This document shows positions 17,485-25,519 of a DNA stretch of 64,000 nt, one piece after another. Both the position numbers and the translations under genes were made by a program. The notes under the pieces are model-generated. The model had not been told where the DNA came from. It did no database searches and was given only the letters and a program-made list of their open reading frames with translations. Source of the stretch: Cricetibacter osteomyelitidis (GTDB taxonomy: Bacteria; Pseudomonadota; Gammaproteobacteria; Enterobacterales; Pasteurellaceae); assembly GCF_004340985.1 (NCBI RefSeq), contig NZ_SLYB01000006.1:48474-112473 (forward strand). Reading direction: 5' to 3'. Numbering within the stretch: position 1 is the first letter of the stretch; every line of letters starts with the position of its first letter.

Positions 17485-18642
17485 ATGAAAAGATTATACG
17501 CAACCGCTGGCACGCTTGCTATGGCTTCGCCACCGTCGACAAGCCGACGTTCAAAAACTAAAGTTTTTGTGTCCGCACTTTGCCTTACTTTGGCAAGCAC
17601 GCTAGCTTTTGCCGACAGCGTTACCCCGCAATCCGCCCAAACCTTACAGGCTGCCGACAGCCGCCATTTTACAGGCAATGCCGAATTTGCCCGCCTGCCG
17701 CTGCTGCCGAGCAACGGCGATGTTACCCCTGCCATCGTGCATTTCAAGCCGAATGCGTTTACCGATTGGCATACCCACAGCCAAGGGCAGTATCTGATTG
17801 TTACCGACGGCACGGGGCGTTATCAGGAATGGGGCAAGCCGGTGCAGACCATCGCTAAAGGCGATGTGGTGTGGGTTGCGCCGAATGTGAAGCATTGGCA
17901 CGGTGCGGGCGAGTTTACCGCGATGAGCCATATCGCCATCAGCCCCGTGAAAGACAATGCGGTGCAGTGGCTGGAAAAAGCCGTGCCCGAGCAGGCGCAA
18001 AGTGCGGTGCAAATTCAGAACGTTTCAGACGGCATCTTGACCGCCAAACAGCTTGCCATTCTGCCGCTTGCCCTTGTCGCCAGCACAGGCGATCAGGCTG
18101 CGGTAAAAGCCAATGCGGTTAAAGGCTTGCAGGCAGGCTTGACGTGGAGCGAGCTGAAAGAAGCAGTGTCGCACCAGTTTGCCTATATCGGTGCGCCGAA
18201 AACCTTAAACGCGATGAACAGCCTCAAAGCCCTGTATGATGAACGCCGCAACCAAGGCATTACCGATCCCGAAGGCAAGGCGGCAACGGATGTGGGCAAG
18301 GCGGATTTTTACACCCTGGGCACGCAAAAAATGGCGATACTGACCAAGCGACCGAGCGAAAACCCGATTTTCGCCTTCGCCCCCGCCTTGGATTACGCCC
18401 TCAAAGCGCAACTGTTCGGCTACCAGTTCGCCCGCGATAACTTAGGCGATGTGGAACGCGAACTCGCCACCGTCGGCTCGCTGGTAAGCTTGGGTGAAAG
18501 CGTCAACGCCCAACTGCGTTCGCATTTGACCGTGCTGAAAAACTTAGGCTTGACCGAACAAAGTTTCAAACAGATTACAGAGAATGTGGACGGCACACAG
18601 GCGGCGAATTTACGCAAAGTGTGGGCGGAGGTGCAGAAATAA
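17485..18642 (+). CDS. Exported cupin / carboxymuconolactone decarboxylase-like protein
   Basis: A 385-residue protein. The hydrophobic signal core is VFVSALCLTLASTLAFA (residues about 28-43), unusually far from the start because residues 4-28 are encoded by a copy of the four-hairpin repeat. A cupin domain follows (FTDWHTHSQGQYLIVTDG, WVAPNVKHWHGA with metal-ligand His), then two carboxymuconolactone-decarboxylase/AhpD-like helical modules (LTWSELKEAVSHQFAYIG about 215-250; RELATVGSLVSLGE about 320-333). AAGGAG precedes the ATG. Family members act as peroxidase-like or decarboxylase proteins; substrate unknown. The lengthened n-region may still export but this is untested. Confidence 0.88.
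   Translation: MKRLYATAGTLAMASPPSTSRRSKTKVFVSALCLTLASTLAFADSVTPQSAQTLQAADSRHFTGNAEFARLPLLPSNGDVTPAIVHFKPNAFTDWHTHSQGQYLIVTDGTGRYQEWGKPVQTIAKGDVVWVAPNVKHWHGAGEFTAMSHIAISPVKDNAVQWLEKAVPEQAQSAVQIQNVSDGILTAKQLAILPLALVASTGDQAAVKANAVKGLQAGLTWSELKEAVSHQFAYIGAPKTLNAMNSLKALYDERRNQGITDPEGKAATDVGKADFYTLGTQKMAILTKRPSENPIFAFAPALDYALKAQLFGYQFARDNLGDVERELATVGSLVSLGESVNAQLRSHLTVLKNLGLTEQSFKQITENVDGTQAANLRKVWAEVQK
17494..17569 (+). repeat. Four-hairpin repeat, copy C, inside a coding sequence
   Basis: Starts TTATACGCAACC and ends GTTTTTG. Aligns with copy B through GCAA…TTGC, TGGC-TTCG-CCA (replacing CCCC-TTCG-GGGG), GTCGAC/GCCGAC and CAAAAAC/GTTTTTG. It occupies codons 4-28 of the gene at 17485, adding an Arg/Lys/Ser-rich stretch before the signal-peptide core. 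Confidence 0.75.
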
Positions 18643-18750
18643 TGTCCCGCAAGAGGTGGGATTTTCACTGAAAATTGCAAGCTTTATTTTGATTCTGCCC
18701 GAAGTTAAGTTACACTAAGCCGCAACAGTAGATTTCTTCAAGGCGGTTTT

Positions 18751-18954
18751 ATGCGACTGTATCACGGTAGCAATGAAAAAATCATCCGACCCGATTTAAA
18801 CAAGGGGCGCAACCCCTTGGATTTCGGGGCTGAATTTTATCTGACTTCCGACCGACAGCAGGCGGTGCAATGGGCGGTGCGGAAAACCGAACGGTTGAGT
18901 AGCGGCATTCCGATTGTCAATATGTATGAATTTGCCGAAGCGGAGGCGGTATGA
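18751..18954 (+). CDS. DUF3990-family protein, truncated
   Basis: A 67-residue frame beginning RLYHGSNEKI and containing NPLDFGAEFYLTSDRQQAVQWA, the conserved front of DUF3990 proteins, whose HG/Y-type pocket resembles ADP-ribosyltransferase folds. Members I recall are roughly 150-170 residues, so more than half is missing; the frame stops inside NMYEFAEAEAV and overlaps the next ATG by four bases. A clean deletion joining two coding sequences is the likely history. Probably inactive as a toxin. Confidence 0.6.
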   Translation: MRLYHGSNEKIIRPDLNKGRNPLDFGAEFYLTSDRQQAVQWAVRKTERLSSGIPIVNMYEFAEAEAV

Positions 18955-19187
18955 CCGAATTGGAATACTACATCACTGAAAAAATGATTGAAAACATCGT
19001 CGAAACCATCGCTGAGCAGCAACACATCGAACCGCTTGCCGCCTTGGGCAAATTTTATCAAAGTGAAACTTATGCGATGCTCAAACGGGACGAACTCAAG
19101 CTGTGGCAGCTCAGTGATAAGGGCTTGTTTGACCTGTGGCAAAACGAAATCCAACACGGCAATCCCCGTTTGTCGCGCTATTTGTAG
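18951..19187 (+). CDS. Small protein of a DUF3990/DUF3791 module
   Basis: A 78-residue acidic/helical protein (ELEYYITEKMIENIVETIAEQQ, then ALGKFYQSETYAMLKRDELKLW). Similar short proteins occur beside DUF3990 genes in other bacteria, where a toxin-antitoxin or partner role is suspected but not established to my knowledge. ATG overlaps the end of the truncated DUF3990 gene. Intact in length. Confidence 0.65.
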   Translation: MTELEYYITEKMIENIVETIAEQQHIEPLAALGKFYQSETYAMLKRDELKLWQLSDKGLFDLWQNEIQHGNPRLSRYL

Positions 19188-19193
19188 GAGCAG

Positions 19194-19397
19194 ATGATGC
19201 CCCCCGAAATGCGTTTTTTCATCTATTTAGTGGAATATTATGCCAAAGCCAAAAACATCAGCGGCAAACAGGTGTTGGAATTGTTTAATCGCCTCGACAT
19301 TACCCGACTGGTGTACGATATGTACGACATCTACCACGTTGAACGCTTGGAAAATGCCTTTGCAGACATTGATAAGCTGATTTTGGAACGGGCGTAA
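19194..19397 (+). CDS. DUF3791-family small protein
   Basis: A 67-residue protein matching the DUF3791 pattern: FFIYLVEYYAKAKNISGKQVLELFN, then VYDMYDIYHVERLENAFADID. These are usually encoded with DUF3990 proteins. GGAG lies before a pair of ATG codons seven bases after the preceding gene, so all three genes form one unit ending at structured repeat copy D. Antitoxin function is an inference from gene context. Confidence 0.7.
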   Translation: MMPPEMRFFIYLVEYYAKAKNISGKQVLELFNRLDITRLVYDMYDIYHVERLENAFADIDKLILERA

Positions 19398-19405
19398 TCA
19401 CAACA

Positions 19406-19514
19406 ATGCCGTCTGAATTTCATTTTATTCGCAAGCTCACTCGTTCGCTTGCTCACCCTTCGGGCCGTCGGCAGAGCCGACGTTCAAAAGCCTGCGGCTT
19501 TTGTCAGACGGCAT
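19406..19514 (+). repeat. Four-hairpin repeat, copy D, framed by inverted DUS
   Basis: A 109-bp element nearly identical to copy A: ATGCCGTCTGAA, core 19425-19504 with GCAAGC/GCTTGC, CCC-TTCG-GGG, GTCGGC/GCCGAC and CAAAAGCC/GGCTTTTG, then the inverse DUS with one mismatch. It sits between convergent genes and can terminate both. Confidence 0.85.
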
Positions 19515-19530
19515 TCCCTTTTAATATTTC

Positions 19531-20379
19531 TTAATATTTCAACACTTCGCCTTCTTTCGGTACGGCAACCTGTTTGCCCAAGCCTTTTTCTTTGACGTAG
19601 CGGCGCATATCGTTACTTGATACAGTGGCATGGTTGACGGCATCCATATGTACGGTGATGATGTCGGCATTCGGGGCGGTTTGTGCCATTTTGCCGACAT
19701 CGTCCAAGCCCATAATGATGCTGCCGTCCATATTTTGCAGTTTGGCGTAGCCGGTGTTCATCACCACGATTTCGGGTTTGAAGCTGGCGAGTGCGTCATC
19801 AACCGAAGCATTCCATACCGTATCGCCTACGATATACAGCGTTTTTTCCTTATCGCTTTGCAGCACCACGCCCATCTCATCGCCCAACATTTCCGCCAGT
19901 TGCGGCAGGGCGTACATTTGGTCTGTGCCGTGCTGACCGCCTTTGATGCGGCTCAGTTTCACTTTGTTAAACTCGGTGTGGTTGCCGATGACGCGGACAT
20001 CTTTAAAGCCTTGGGCGCGGATAATCTTGGCATCGTCGGCGTTTTGCACAAAAATCGGCAGCGTTTTCGGCAGGGCTTTTTGCGCCGCTTCGTCCCAGTG
20101 GTCGGCGTGGGTGTGGGTTACAATCACCGCCTGCACGCCTTTGAGCAGCTCTTTCACATTCGGCTGCATTGCAATCATCGGGTTACGCTGGCTGCTGTTG
20201 ACCGTGCCCTCAAAACCGGCGTAGCTGCCTTGTGGGACAAGATAAGGGTCGATCAGAAATACGCTGTCGCCGTATTGCACTTTGGCGGTAGCGTTACGCA
20301 CGTGTTGGTATTGCACTTCCGCACTGGCGGCGGTGGCAGTCAATAAGGCGGCTGCGGCAAATAAGGTTTTGATATTCAT
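19531..20379 (-). CDS. Exported metallo-beta-lactamase-fold hydrolase
   Basis: A 282-residue MBL-fold protein with a signal peptide (MNIKTLFAAAALLTATAASA). The metal site is VTHTHADHWD (HxHxDH, about 93-100), with downstream histidine in KGGQHGTD, aspartate in LYIVGDT and a final histidine in ITVHMDAVNH. Overall form resembles the UlaG-like branch. ATG at 20379 has AGGAG upstream; the upstream in-frame start at 20403 lacks one. It is divergent from the GlxA-type regulator at 20496 with only about 115 bp between starts, implying regulation by it. Substrate unknown; export makes a lactonase or hydrolase acting outside the cytoplasm plausible. Confidence 0.9.
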   Translation of the reverse strand: MNIKTLFAAAALLTATAASAEVQYQHVRNATAKVQYGDSVFLIDPYLVPQGSYAGFEGTVNSSQRNPMIAMQPNVKELLKGVQAVIVTHTHADHWDEAAQKALPKTLPIFVQNADDAKIIRAQGFKDVRVIGNHTEFNKVKLSRIKGGQHGTDQMYALPQLAEMLGDEMGVVLQSDKEKTLYIVGDTVWNASVDDALASFKPEIVVMNTGYAKLQNMDGSIIMGLDDVGKMAQTAPNADIITVHMDAVNHATVSSNDMRRYVKEKGLGKQVAVPKEGEVLKY

Positions 20380-20495
20380 TTTAAATCTCCTGTTTTGAAT
20401 CACTGTTTATGGCGCGTATTTTAAGGAAAAACCGCCCGTTCGATAATTGACTTTTTAATCAAAAAACGTAAGAATCGGGTCAAAAAGGAGGCTAT

Positions 20496-21434
20496 ATGCA
20501 CAAGCTCGCCCTGCTGGTTTATCCCGACATCAACCCGTTTCACTTTTCCGTGCCTTATATGGCGTTTGGCGATGCGGTCAATCACGCCCTGTTTGAGGTC
20601 AATATCATTACGCCCAGCGGCAAACCGCTTAAAAATCAAATCGTCCAGCCGCCGATTGACGGCGGTTTGGCTTTGCTTGACAGCTGCGACATCATCGTGA
20701 TCGCAGGTTGGAAAGATGCCGACACCCGCCCCGATGCCGCCACCATCAAGGCATTGCAGGCGGCGAATCAACGCGGTGCGTATTTGGTAGGCTTGTGCTA
20801 CGGCAGCTATGCCTTGGCTTATGCGGGCGTGTTGGACGGCAAACGGGCGGCAACCCATTGGTTTGGCGAGGCGGATTTCAGCCGGCGTTTTCCGCAAGTG
20901 CGGCTCGATGTCAACGCTCTGTATGTGGAAGACGGCAACATCATCACTTCCGCAGGCGCAGCCGCCGCGCTCGACTGCTGCCTGCACATTATCCGCAAGT
21001 TTTACGGGGTCAAAGCCGCCAACGCCGCCGCCCGTCTGCTGGTCGTGCCGCCCCGCCGCGAAGGCGGACAGGGGCAGTTTATCCAACATCCGCTGCCGCA
21101 ATCCACCCGCGACAGCCACATCAACAACCTGCTCGCTTACCTGCGCCAACACCTGCACCTGCCGCACAGCATCGACTCCGCCGCCGCACACACGGCAATG
21201 AGCCGCAGCACCTTTACTCGCCATTTCAAACAGGCTACGGGAATGACCTTTCTCGACTGGCTGCACAAAGAACGTCTGCAACAAAGTCTGAATCTGCTGG
21301 AAAATTCATCGCTTAATATAGATCAGATCGCCGAACGGTGCGGCTTTCAAAATGCGGTTTCCTTCCGCCAGCAGTTTTACCGCCGCTACCAAATCCAACC
21401 GAGCGCGTGGCGTAAGCAGTTTTGCGGGGAGTAA
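20496..21434 (+). CDS. GlxA-family AraC-type regulator (DJ-1/PfpI sensory domain)
   Basis: A 312-residue regulator. Residues 1-170 form a DJ-1/PfpI glutamine-amidotransferase-like domain (LLVYPDINPFHF, VIAGWKD, LVGLCYGSYALA with the nucleophile-position Cys, ITSAGAAAALD). Residues about 215-310 form the AraC double HTH (IDSAAAHTAMSRSTFTRHFKQATG, NIDQIAERCGFQNAVSFRQQF). Ribosome site AAGGAGG. It is divergent from the exported MBL-fold gene and upstream of a shared-box promoter. It is the only intact AraC-class regulator in the island, so it may control the shared promoters. Confidence 0.92.
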   Translation: MHKLALLVYPDINPFHFSVPYMAFGDAVNHALFEVNIITPSGKPLKNQIVQPPIDGGLALLDSCDIIVIAGWKDADTRPDAATIKALQAANQRGAYLVGLCYGSYALAYAGVLDGKRAATHWFGEADFSRRFPQVRLDVNALYVEDGNIITSAGAAAALDCCLHIIRKFYGVKAANAAARLLVVPPRREGGQGQFIQHPLPQSTRDSHINNLLAYLRQHLHLPHSIDSAAAHTAMSRSTFTRHFKQATGMTFLDWLHKERLQQSLNLLENSSLNIDQIAERCGFQNAVSFRQQFYRRYQIQPSAWRKQFCGE

Positions 21435-21455
21435 AAGTGCGGTGGTTTTTTAGTG

Positions 21456-21519
21456 AATTTTTCTCACAAAGCCATTGCATTTACTCCATATTATCATTTC
21501 AATCACGTCCGCCTATAAT
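21456..21519 (+). promoter_or_regulatory. Shared-box promoter 4
   Basis: Box AATTTTTCTCACAAAGCC (21456-21473) followed by ATTGCATTT lies 17 bp before TTATCA (21491-21496); a 17-bp spacer leads to TATAAT (21514-21519). A Hin USS (21434-21443) sits just upstream. Drives the dkgA-like reductase at 21562. Confidence 0.7.
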
Positions 21520-21561
21520 ACGCTCATCAACTCAATTCAATCCAACAAAAGGACAAACAAA

Positions 21562-22404
21562 ATGACTCAAACAGTAACCTTAAACAATGGTGTAACAATG
21601 CCAATGGTCGGCTTCGGCGTATTCCAAGTCGATGACAGCACCACCGAGCAAGCGGTGTTGCAAGCCCTGCAAGCGGGCTACCGTTTGCTGGATACCGCAG
21701 CGATTTACGGCAACGAAGCAGGCGTAGGTCGTGCGATTAAGGCGAGCGGCATTGCCCGTGAAGAGATTTTCGTGGTCACAAAATTATGGATTCAGCCACA
21801 CGATGCGTATCAAAACACCAAGCAAGCCTTGGCGGATTCGCTGGCGCGTTTGGGCTTGGATTATGTGGATTTGTATCTAATGCACCAGCCCGTCGGCGAC
21901 GTGTATGCCCAGTGGCGTGCGATGCAGGATTTATACCGCGAGGGCAAGGCACGTGCCATCGGCGTGAGCAATTTCCACAGCGACCGCCTTTTGGATTTAA
22001 TCGCCCACAATGAGATTGTGCCTGCGGTCAACCAAATTGAAACCCACCCGTTTTACCAGCGTGAAGCGGAGCTGGCGTTCCATCAGGAACACGGCATTGT
22101 GCAGCAGGCTTGGGGACCGCTGACGGAAGGCAAATTCGAGATTTTCAGCACCCCTGTGTTAACGGCAATTGCTGCCAAACACCAAAAATCCGTGGCGCAA
22201 GTGGTGTTGCGTTGGCTCAATCAACGCGGCATTGCCATCATCCCGAAATCGGTCAAAGCTGAACGTATAATTGAAAACCGCGATATTTTCGACTTCACCC
22301 TTGACGGGCAAGACCTCGCCCAAATCGCCACGCTCAACCGCGATGAGATTATTTTCAACCATCGCGATGTGAATGCGATTAAATATTTGACCCAACGCCA
22401 GTAA
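21562..22404 (+). CDS. 2,5-diketo-D-gluconate reductase-type aldo/keto reductase
   Basis: A 280-residue cytosolic AKR of the AKR5/DkgA type. Motifs: MPMVGFGVFQ, LLDTAAIYGNE (Asp44, Tyr49), VTKLW (Lys74), LYLMHQP (His108), AIGVSNFH, and AIIPKSVKAERIIEN for NADPH binding. DkgA-like enzymes reduce methylglyoxal and other aldehydes as well as diketogluconate. ATG at 21562 with AAAGGA is preferred over the far upstream in-frame ATG at 21475, which lies inside the promoter. The next gene, another AKR, follows 28 bases downstream. Confidence 0.93.
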   Translation: MTQTVTLNNGVTMPMVGFGVFQVDDSTTEQAVLQALQAGYRLLDTAAIYGNEAGVGRAIKASGIAREEIFVVTKLWIQPHDAYQNTKQALADSLARLGLDYVDLYLMHQPVGDVYAQWRAMQDLYREGKARAIGVSNFHSDRLLDLIAHNEIVPAVNQIETHPFYQREAELAFHQEHGIVQQAWGPLTEGKFEIFSTPVLTAIAAKHQKSVAQVVLRWLNQRGIAIIPKSVKAERIIENRDIFDFTLDGQDLAQIATLNRDEIIFNHRDVNAIKYLTQRQ

Positions 22405-22432
22405 CCGTTTCAGCTATTGAGGAGAACAGACG

Positions 22433-23578
22433 ATGAACAATCCATCACGACGCAGTTTATTGAAAGCAGGCGGCTTGAGCGCCTTGGCTATGGGCTTGGG
22501 CATAGGCTCGGTGTTGACGAAAACTTCACCGAAACGCACCGCACTTGCCACCGGTTCAAACGACAAAATCCCGTCGTAACGCACACTCGGCAGCCCGGTT
22601 GTGTCCGCTCAGGGCTTGGGTTGTCAGGGCTTCGGGCAGAATATGTACGGCGTACCCGAGCCTACGAAAGAGCAATCTGTCAAAATCATCCGCCAAGCCT
22701 TCGACCACGGCATTACCTTTTTCGACACCGCCGAAGCCTACGGGCCGTTTAAAAGCGAATTGGTGGTGGGCGAAGCGATCAAGCCGTTCCGCAATGAAAT
22801 CGTGCTGGCAACCAAATACGGCTGGGACATCGACCAACAGACAGGGCAACGCACAGGTAAGGTCAACAGCAAGCCCGAGCATATCAAACGGGTGGTCGAT
22901 AATATGCTCAAACGCCTGCAAACCGACCGTATCGACCTGCTTTACCAACACCTTGCCGACCCCGAAGTGCCGATTGAGGAAGTCGTCAGTGCAGTGCAGG
23001 ATTTGATGAAAGCAGGCAAAGTGCTGCACTACGGCTTGTGCGAAGTCAGCCCTGAGACCATCCGCAAAGCGCATAAAATCCAAGCGCTTGCCGCCATTCA
23101 AAGCGAATACTCTCTGCTGTTTCGCGGGCGTGAACACGACGTACTGCCCGTGTGCCAAGAACTCGGCATCGGCTTCGTGCCGTGGTCGCCGTTGGGAATG
23201 GGCACGTTGGCGGGCTATGTGGACGAACGCACCGATTTCGGCAAAGACCCGAGCCGTGATTTACGCGCCATTTTGCCGCGATTTGAAGCAAATGCGATGC
23301 GAAACAACGTGAAACTGCTGCAACTGGTGCAAAAATGGGCAAAAGCCAAACTCTGTACCCCGGCCCAATTGTCGCTTTCGTGGCTGCAAGCGCAATACCC
23401 GTTTATCGTCCCTATCCCCGGAACAACCAAAAGCTATCACCTGATGGACAACATCGGCGCCGACGGCGTGCAGTGGACAAATGCGGAACTGAACCAATTC
23501 CGCCAAGAACTCGAGCAGATTACCATCGTCGGCGACCGCTTGCCTGAAGCGATTTTGAAGTTTTCGGAAGTGCGGTAG
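22433..23578 (+). pseudogene. Tat-signal aldo/keto reductase with in-frame ochre codon
   Basis: ATG 22433 with GAGGAG opens a twin-arginine signal (NPSRRSLLKAGGLSALAMG). Codon 49 (22577-22579) is TAA, in the same frame as the rest of the protein, which continues through RTLGSPVVSAQGLGCQG and a full AKR barrel. Numbered from the GTG at 22601, Asp42 and Tyr47 (FFDTAEAYG), Lys72 (ATKYGW), His117 (YQHL). It ends at 23578. The barrel is complete, so restart at GTG 22601 could give a 325-residue cytosolic enzyme lacking the signal. It parallels the intact Tat-AKR at 2495. A Hin USS is at about 22538. DUS terminator follows. Confidence 0.85.
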
Positions 23579-23618
23579 TTTGCAGATCTTTGATGGAAAT
23601 TGACCGCTTGTAAGAGAA

Positions 23619-23647
23619 ATGCCGTCTGAAAGGTTTTCAGACGGCAT
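23619..23647. terminator. Inverted DUS terminator
   Basis: ATGCCGTCTGAAAGG and TTTTCAGACGGCAT form a tight hairpin between the convergent AKR pseudogene and DUF262 gene. An Apl-type uptake signal (GACCGCTTGT) is 18 bases upstream. Confidence 0.88.
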
Positions 23648-23657
23648 TTAAATAAAT

Positions 23658-25262
23658 TTATTTAAGCAATTTTTTATTCATTTCCTTGCTAAGTAGCTTT
23701 GAACGTTCGGTAAAAAATGTATCATAATCATCGTTCCAAATTCCAAATTTTTCAAGATCACCAATTAAATGTGTTTTCATTGTCTTAGCCAAGTTATCAT
23801 TTTGTTCTTGAAATATTTTCATATATTTAGAAGGTGCTTTTGCACCGATTTCTCTCTTGTTTAAAAAGTCATCTACAATAGTAATATTTAGGATGTGATT
23901 GATGTAAAACTCATCTTCTCCTTTCCCCTTCAAAAATGCTTTAGGAAAAAAATGATGGTAATTTTTGCTATTGGCTTGTTTTAACCAGCTATTATCAATA
24001 TTGATTTTAGAATCATCATTAAATGACTTTGGCTCTTTATAAGCATAAAGACAAAGTATGGCTTTAATATAACTTCTACCAGCGCTAAACCAGCCATTGT
24101 TTTGAATAAACTCTGGTGATGTATCAATAGACCAATCATATTTGGGTTGTTTATTATCTAAAATTGAATCAATTCTCTTAATATCTTGAGCTAATTTCGA
24201 TTCTACAGCAGAAGAATATCTGCCGCCTAAAGAACATCGCCAGAAAAAATCTTCTAAATATTTTGCTTGCTCACCTTTTGGCTTGTCTTTTTGATAATAA
24301 AAAAAGTAAGCAAACGGTACGATTAAAGTGTTATACGGAAGTAATTGTGAAACAGGAATTCGATAAGTCGCCCTAAAGAAATCAACTGCTCGCTCAATCG
24401 CATTAACAGCATTATCCCAAGTATCTATAAACTTATCTTTTTCTAATTTTAGAATGACTTGTCGTTTACACTCTTTTGTTTTTGTTAAAATAAGAGAAAT
24501 TAACTGCAAAATAGATGATTCTGAAATTGTTTCATAAGATACCTTAGAAAGTCTTTCAATAAGGTTGTCATATTTTTCTGAAAGATCAAATTCTTTTTTA
24601 TCATCAAAGGTTTTTGCAACCATAATTTCAAATACACTAAGTGATTTTCCACCTACGTTAATTCTTGTAAAAACCTCAGTTGCAATATCAATAGGAGTGT
24701 CTTTTAATTGAATTATTGGAAATTGATAACTTTGGATCAAAGATTTATATTTATCTATATTATCTTCAAAATCTAAATAAGGTTTTAAATCTTTAATTTT
24801 CCCATTCATTAGCGTAAGCATATTGATGAAAGTTCCCTCTTTCAAATCAGTTGTATCTGTTACAACAATATTTTCATTTTCATCATCAACGTCTAACTTG
24901 ACATAAATTTGAGAAAAATCATCTATACTGCCATTACTTCTTTCAATTTTTGCCCCTTTTAGGCAAGCAAATAAACTGGTTAATCGTTGTTGCCCATCAA
25001 GAACATAATCAGCATATTCTCCATCTTTAGAAGGTGGTAATTTTAAATCACCAAAATTTCTAATTGAGCGTAGCTTTTCATTGGTTCTCCAAAAAATGAA
25101 TGTTCCAATTGGATAGCCCTTCAAAAGGCTATCAATAAGTTTTGCCGCACTTTCTAATTCCCAAACATATTCTCGTTGAAATTGTGGAATCTTGATTTGA
25201 CCGTTTTCTATTTCTGAAATTAAATTAGTATAGTTTTTTGTAAATGATTGAGGAATATTCAT
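23658..25262 (-). CDS. DUF262/DUF1524 (GmrSD-like) protein
   Basis: A 534-residue protein. Residues about 20-200 are DUF262 (ParB/sulfiredoxin-like): KIPQFQREYVWE, LLKGYPIGTFIFW, and VLDGQQRLTSLFA, the nucleotide-handling motif. The C-terminal part (about 440-490) has NYHHFFPKAFLKG, an HNH-type segment like DUF1524, then NITIVDDFLNKREIGAKAPS. Such proteins include type IV restriction systems acting on modified phage DNA. ATG 25262 has GGAGA upstream; an earlier TTG at 25280 does not. It is AT-rich compared with its neighbours, suggesting separate acquisition. Antiphage function is inferred from the family. Confidence 0.85.
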   Translation of the reverse strand: MNIPQSFTKNYTNLISEIENGQIKIPQFQREYVWELESAAKLIDSLLKGYPIGTFIFWRTNEKLRSIRNFGDLKLPPSKDGEYADYVLDGQQRLTSLFACLKGAKIERSNGSIDDFSQIYVKLDVDDENENIVVTDTTDLKEGTFINMLTLMNGKIKDLKPYLDFEDNIDKYKSLIQSYQFPIIQLKDTPIDIATEVFTRINVGGKSLSVFEIMVAKTFDDKKEFDLSEKYDNLIERLSKVSYETISESSILQLISLILTKTKECKRQVILKLEKDKFIDTWDNAVNAIERAVDFFRATYRIPVSQLLPYNTLIVPFAYFFYYQKDKPKGEQAKYLEDFFWRCSLGGRYSSAVESKLAQDIKRIDSILDNKQPKYDWSIDTSPEFIQNNGWFSAGRSYIKAILCLYAYKEPKSFNDDSKINIDNSWLKQANSKNYHHFFPKAFLKGKGEDEFYINHILNITIVDDFLNKREIGAKAPSKYMKIFQEQNDNLAKTMKTHLIGDLEKFGIWNDDYDTFFTERSKLLSKEMNKKLLK

Positions 25263-25519
25263 TTTTGATTCTCCATTCAAAACCTAATAGAAATAATTCA
25301 TTTTACTTGAAAGAGAAGATTATACATCACTTTTGCCTCAAAACTGACCAAAACAGCCCCCAATATTTATCAAACCTACTAATGCGTAGCTTGAGCGATT
25401 TTAGTGGTATCAAACAAAGCGGAACGGTTGCAGTAACGTTTAAATTATCCGAATTTTTCAGATAACTCAAGTGATAAGCATATGGTATTTTTCAGACGGC
25501 ATTTCTCTTACAATTAATG
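25263..25519. other. Intergenic region upstream of the AEC transporter
   Basis: Divergent intergenic stretch. It holds the leader of the DUF262 gene and a single neisserial DUS at 25491-25500, the last perfect DUS in the window. I see no gene here. Confidence 0.6.

Noticed and set aside
20421..21284. Long minus-strand frame opposite the GlxA-type regulator
   Set aside because: Shadow of a GC-rich coding sequence; the plus strand shows both DJ-1 and AraC domains.
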